In this document: positions 60,972 to 64,000 of the stretch, one piece after another
Position numbering within the stretch: position 1 is the stretch's first letter
Layout: each line of letters opens with the position of its first letter
NCBI GenBank assembly: GCA_951813075.1
Contig: OX638343.1
Span: 2,539,999 to 2,603,998, forward strand
DNA: 64,000 bases
From: Arenicellales bacterium
Lineage (GTDB): Bacteria; Pseudomonadota; Gammaproteobacteria; Arenicellales; JAJDZL01
Reading direction: 5' to 3'
Translations under genes and position numbers: made by a program
The notes under the pieces: model-generated
Seen by the model: the letters and a program-made list of their open reading frames with translations, nothing else
What the model was told of the DNA's origin: nothing
The model's database searches: none

Positions 60972-61802
60972 ATGAAGTTCACTAGAATTGTCTTTGTATT
61001 GGTAATTTTTACTGCACTCGCTGTCGCGGGATGTGGCGGGAAGAACAAAAACAAGACACGCTCTGAGAGCGCTATGTACAATCGCGCGTATTCCGCGTTG
61101 AGTTCGGGTAATTTCGAACAGGCAATTGAGCGCTATGACGAGCTCAAAGCAGCGTATCCATTCGGTGACTACACCACCCAAGGTGAGTTGGAAATCTGCT
61201 ACGCGCATTACAAATTGAAGAATTCTGATGAGGCTGTACCGTGTCTGGATGATTTTCTCACCTTGCATCCGACGCATCCTCATATCGACTATGCTTACTA
61301 CCTGAAAGGCCTGGCTCATCTTCCGTTGCGGACACCAAGAATTGGTGAGAAGTATTTCAAGACACAGGAGCAGTTCAGCGATCACGATGCCGAGTCGGCC
61401 AGAGAGGCGTATGCGGCATTCAATGATGTTATCGAGCGTTTTCCGTTCAGCGAATACGCGGAATCTTCACGCGAGATTCTTGTTGATCTGATCAATACTT
61501 TTGCCCGCCACGACTTGCGAATCGCAAGGTTCTACTTGTATCGGAAAGCCTACATCGGCGCGATCAACAGAGCCAAACAAGTGCTTCTGCGTTACGAGAC
61601 ATCACCGCATACCGAAGAAGCGCTGGCGATTCTTATTTATGCATATGAGCAGCTTGAGCTTGATGATTTGGCTACGGACAATCGACGGGTGCTGTCATAC
61701 AATTTTCCGGGCAGTAAATTCCTCGGCAACGAGCGGATCGTATTGGACGAGGAGATAGTTAAGCGTAGCACCAAACCCTTGCTGTTCGGTGTCTTCCGCT
61801 AA
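60972..61802 (+). CDS. bamD: outer membrane assembly lipoprotein BamD
   Basis: An essential TPR lipoprotein of the BAM complex. The signal peptide ends in the lipobox AVAGCGG with lipidated Cys21. TPR segments follow: YNRAYSALSSGNFEQAIERY, YDELKAAYPFGDYTTQGELE and later ARHDLRIARFYLYRKAYIGA. HIDYAYYLKGLAHLP is strongly conserved in the family. The length of 276 residues is normal. TATAAT at 60860-60865 lies 106 bases upstream and may be the -10 box. The 3' end overlaps the convergent nadE by four bases. Confidence 0.94.
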   Translation: MKFTRIVFVLVIFTALAVAGCGGKNKNKTRSESAMYNRAYSALSSGNFEQAIERYDELKAAYPFGDYTTQGELEICYAHYKLKNSDEAVPCLDDFLTLHPTHPHIDYAYYLKGLAHLPLRTPRIGEKYFKTQEQFSDHDAESAREAYAAFNDVIERFPFSEYAESSREILVDLINTFARHDLRIARFYLYRKAYIGAINRAKQVLLRYETSPHTEEALAILIYAYEQLELDDLATDNRRVLSYNFPGSKFLGNERIVLDEEIVKRSTKPLLFGVFR

Positions 61803-63421
61803 TAGTGATTGGTGATCGGGTAGCGCCGGTCACGCCCAAACGCCCTGACGGTGATGCGTACACCGGGCGGTGCTTGTCTTCGTTTGTACTCATTGCGTTT
61901 CACCATCCTGATAATGCGATGGACGGTTTCGGCATCTACTCCTGATTGGGTAATCTGATCGGGATCCCGTTCTTCTTCGATGTACTGTTCCAGAATTGCG
62001 TCAAGCAACGCGTAATCCGGCAATGAATCCGTATCGCGCTGATTTTCCGCCAGCTCGGCGGTCGGCGCACGTTCAAATACGATCTCGGGGATGACATGAT
62101 TGATGCGATTGTTGCGATATCGAGCCAGTTCATAAACCAGAATTTTCGGTACATCCTTGATGGGAGCGAATCCACCAGCCATGTCCCCATAGAGGGTGGC
62201 GTACCCCACAGCGACTTCGCTTTTGTTGCCGGTGGTTATCAGAATCTTTTTCTTCTTGTTCGATAGAGCCATCAGAAGCGTGCCGCGACATCGTGCTTGT
62301 ATGTTCTCTTCTGTAACATCCGGATCAAATTCATCAAATTCCGGAGAGAGCTGATTCAGGAACGCTTCAAAAATCGGTTCAATTGAGATGATCGAGTAGG
62401 ATACACCCAGATTTTCTGCTTGTTCGATTGCCGCATCTATACTGATCTGTCCGGTGTATCGCGACGGCATCAAAATAGCTTCTACATTTTCTGGTCCGAT
62501 CGCATCGGCGACAAGACACAGCGTGAGTGCCGAATCGATTCCACCCGACAGCCCCAGTACAGCACCTTTGAACCCGTTCTTGCCGATGTAGTCCGAAACA
62601 CCGAGTTTGATTGCACTGTATACTCCTTGAATATGCTCAGGAAGGGGTGCAATCGAGTTTTGAATCGGTGTTATATGATCACCTCTGGCAAAAGTTGAAC
62701 GAACTAATGCCTCTTCAAAATGCGCGGCTCTGGTGACAATCTTGCCGGTCGCATCCGAAACCAGGGAACCACCGTCAAAAACCAGTTCGTCCTGACCGCC
62801 AACGAGGTTCACGTATACGATGCTGACGTTGTTTTTTCGGGCGCGGCCGGTGACGATTTCATTTTCTCGATAGGCAATTTTTGCGGTGTCGAACGGAGAC
62901 CCATTCAGTGTGAAAACCACCTGCGCGCCATTGGCGACAGACTGCTCGACAGGACCGTCTTCCCAGACGTCCTCACAGATCGTCAGACCAATCGGTACTC
63001 CTTCGATCTGCTGAACGACAGAGGCATTACCAGCGCTGAAATATCGCTTCTCATCGAATACGCCATAGTTCGGCAGCAGTTGTTTGTGGTAGGTGGCAAG
63101 TTGCTTGCCGTCATCAATCATGGTCGCGGCATTGAACAGTCGACCCGACTCGCGGTGGGGATGCCCGACGCACAAAGCGATTCCGGGTACGGCATCGGTC
63201 AACGTTTGCAGTACCGACTCACAATCATCGATGAAACTATTACGGTGCAGCAGATCTTCAGGCGGGTAGCCGCAAATGGCCAGTTCGGGGAACACAACAA
63301 ACCGGCAATTCAGTCTGTCGCGAGCGTCAATGGCAGCGGTAATGATCCGGTTCCGATTACCCTCAAGATCACCGACAACCAGATTCAACTGGGCCAACGC
63401 TACACCAAATTCTGAAGCCAT
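61799..63421 (-). CDS. nadE: glutamine-dependent NAD(+) synthetase
   Basis: The last step of NAD synthesis, amidating nicotinate adenine dinucleotide. The N-terminal nitrilase-type glutaminase has its catalytic triad: Glu in FPELAICGYPPEDLL, Lys in YHKQLLPNYGVFDEKRYF and Cys in LTICEDVW near residue 150. The C-terminal synthetase has the P-loop LGLSGGIDSAL near residue 290 and TTGNKSEVAVGYATLYGDM. The length of 540 residues is normal for the two-domain form. Divergent from a FemAB-like gene 43 bases away. Confidence 0.95.
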   Translation of the reverse strand: MASEFGVALAQLNLVVGDLEGNRNRIITAAIDARDRLNCRFVVFPELAICGYPPEDLLHRNSFIDDCESVLQTLTDAVPGIALCVGHPHRESGRLFNAATMIDDGKQLATYHKQLLPNYGVFDEKRYFSAGNASVVQQIEGVPIGLTICEDVWEDGPVEQSVANGAQVVFTLNGSPFDTAKIAYRENEIVTGRARKNNVSIVYVNLVGGQDELVFDGGSLVSDATGKIVTRAAHFEEALVRSTFARGDHITPIQNSIAPLPEHIQGVYSAIKLGVSDYIGKNGFKGAVLGLSGGIDSALTLCLVADAIGPENVEAILMPSRYTGQISIDAAIEQAENLGVSYSIISIEPIFEAFLNQLSPEFDEFDPDVTEENIQARCRGTLLMALSNKKKKILITTGNKSEVAVGYATLYGDMAGGFAPIKDVPKILVYELARYRNNRINHVIPEIVFERAPTAELAENQRDTDSLPDYALLDAILEQYIEEERDPDQITQSGVDAETVHRIIRMVKRNEYKRRQAPPGVRITVRAFGRDRRYPITNHY

Positions 63422-63464
63422 CAGATATACTTTTATCCTAGTCCAATTGTCAATCAGTTGAGAA

Positions 63465-64000
63465 ATGGAGCGTCAATCGACAACCCGCAGCGTCAACGGA
63501 AAAGATTTGTTCAAGCAGGAAATTATCCAATCAATCGATCAAGTCAGTGCACATGAATGGAATCGGTGTGTGCCATCGGATTGTCCATTTCTGCGCCACG
63601 AGTTCCTCAACGCCATGGAACAGTCTGGGTGCGTCTCAGAGGAAACTGGATGGCGTCCGATGCATATTGTATTACGAATTTCGGATTGTCAGGATTCACG
63701 CCTTGCAGGTGCGTTGCCACTTTACTGGAAATATCACTCATGGGGCGAGTTTATATTCGATTGGCAGTGGGAAAACGCCTATTTTCGCCATGGTGTGCAG
63801 TACTACCCGAAACTGGTGTCGGTATCTCCGTTCACTGGTCTGCCTGCTCCGAAACTGCTTACAGCACCAGACGCCCCAACCGACGAGGTACGGAATCTGC
63901 TGACTGAATCCTGCTTGAGTGAAGCCAGTCATTCGGATCTATCTTCACTACATTTACTTTTTCTGAATCCGGATGAACTCGATTTTTTCGCCGGCAAGGG
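63465..64000 (+). CDS. FemAB-like (PF04339-type) N-acyltransferase, 5' part
   Basis: An open frame from the ATG at 63465 runs off the window after 178 codons. The translation shows SAHEWNRCVPSDCPFLRHEF, LNAMEQSGCVSEETGWRPMH, GALPLYWKYHSWGEFIFDWQ and YYPKLVSVSPFTGLPAPKLL. This is the pattern of the GNAT-like family often called peptidoglycan biosynthesis/FemAB-like (formerly DUF482), usually about 380 residues. Function of the family is not well established. The 43-base gap to the divergent nadE must hold both promoters. Confidence 0.8.
   Translation, partial: MERQSTTRSVNGKDLFKQEIIQSIDQVSAHEWNRCVPSDCPFLRHEFLNAMEQSGCVSEETGWRPMHIVLRISDCQDSRLAGALPLYWKYHSWGEFIFDWQWENAYFRHGVQYYPKLVSVSPFTGLPAPKLLTAPDAPTDEVRNLLTESCLSEASHSDLSSLHLLFLNPDELDFFAGK

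Overview
The window looks like the chromosome of an aerobic gammaproteobacterium that I cannot place to a genus. The evidence is conserved gene order: ndk-rlmN-hisS-yfgM-bamB-der, guaB-guaA next to a divergent xseA, xseB-ispA-dxs, rluD divergent from bamD, and mutS followed by fdxA as in Pseudomonas. The Bam lipoproteins, TonB receptor, porin and LPS-type glycosyltransferases indicate an outer membrane. Base composition is moderate by eye, with two clear departures: an AT-rich stretch at about 23.5-25.8 kb and a GC-richer one at 26.1-28.7 kb. No tRNA, rRNA or CRISPR array was seen.

Layout. 1-12.1 kb: housekeeping genes (end of an M16 peptidase, pncC, thpR, a FAH-type hydratase, fdxA, mutS, suhB, an aldehyde dehydrogenase, trmJ, iscA, mtaB). 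12.2-23.5 kb: the ndk...guaA block, in E. coli-like order but without rodZ and ispG between rlmN and hisS. 23.4-25.9 kb: the 3' end of guaA, a known target of site-specific integration, is followed by two further copies of its terminal sequence. The three copies delimit two small AT-rich cassettes (a YpeA-like acetyltransferase; a frameshifted lysine-rich ORF plus a SAM-fold protein) with no integrase. 25.9-34.9 kb: accessory and decaying DNA, with a TonB receptor and truncated follower gene, a broken IS1595-type transposase, an intact AbiE toxin-antitoxin pair behind a perfect inverted repeat, an IS110-like scrap, and two broken methyltransferase genes. 35-38 kb: three glycosyltransferases. 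38-46.7 kb: a large FAD/Fe-S oxidase, an enoyl-CoA hydratase, an acyl-CoA dehydrogenase and katG. 46.8-48.8 kb: a porin gene between the C-terminal and N-terminal remnants of an IS1595-type transposase. 49.2-64 kb: core genes again (xseB-ispA-dxs-folE2, proS, acyP-slt, a LysM lipoprotein, a rhodanese, rluD, bamD, nadE, and a FemAB-like protein that runs off the end).

How they fit together: purine nucleotide synthesis (guaB, guaA, ndk), isoprenoid precursors (dxs, ispA), folate/queuosine precursor (folE2), NAD metabolism (nadE, pncC), tRNA and rRNA modification (trmJ, mtaB, rlmN, rluD), tRNA charging (hisS, proS), DNA repair (mutS, xseA and xseB at separate loci), and outer-membrane assembly (bamB, bamD, yfgM). 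The most interesting signals are the guaA-end cassette array, the two in-frame TAA codons in an otherwise open methyltransferase gene, an IspA that lacks a conserved active-site segment, and the AbiE operator.
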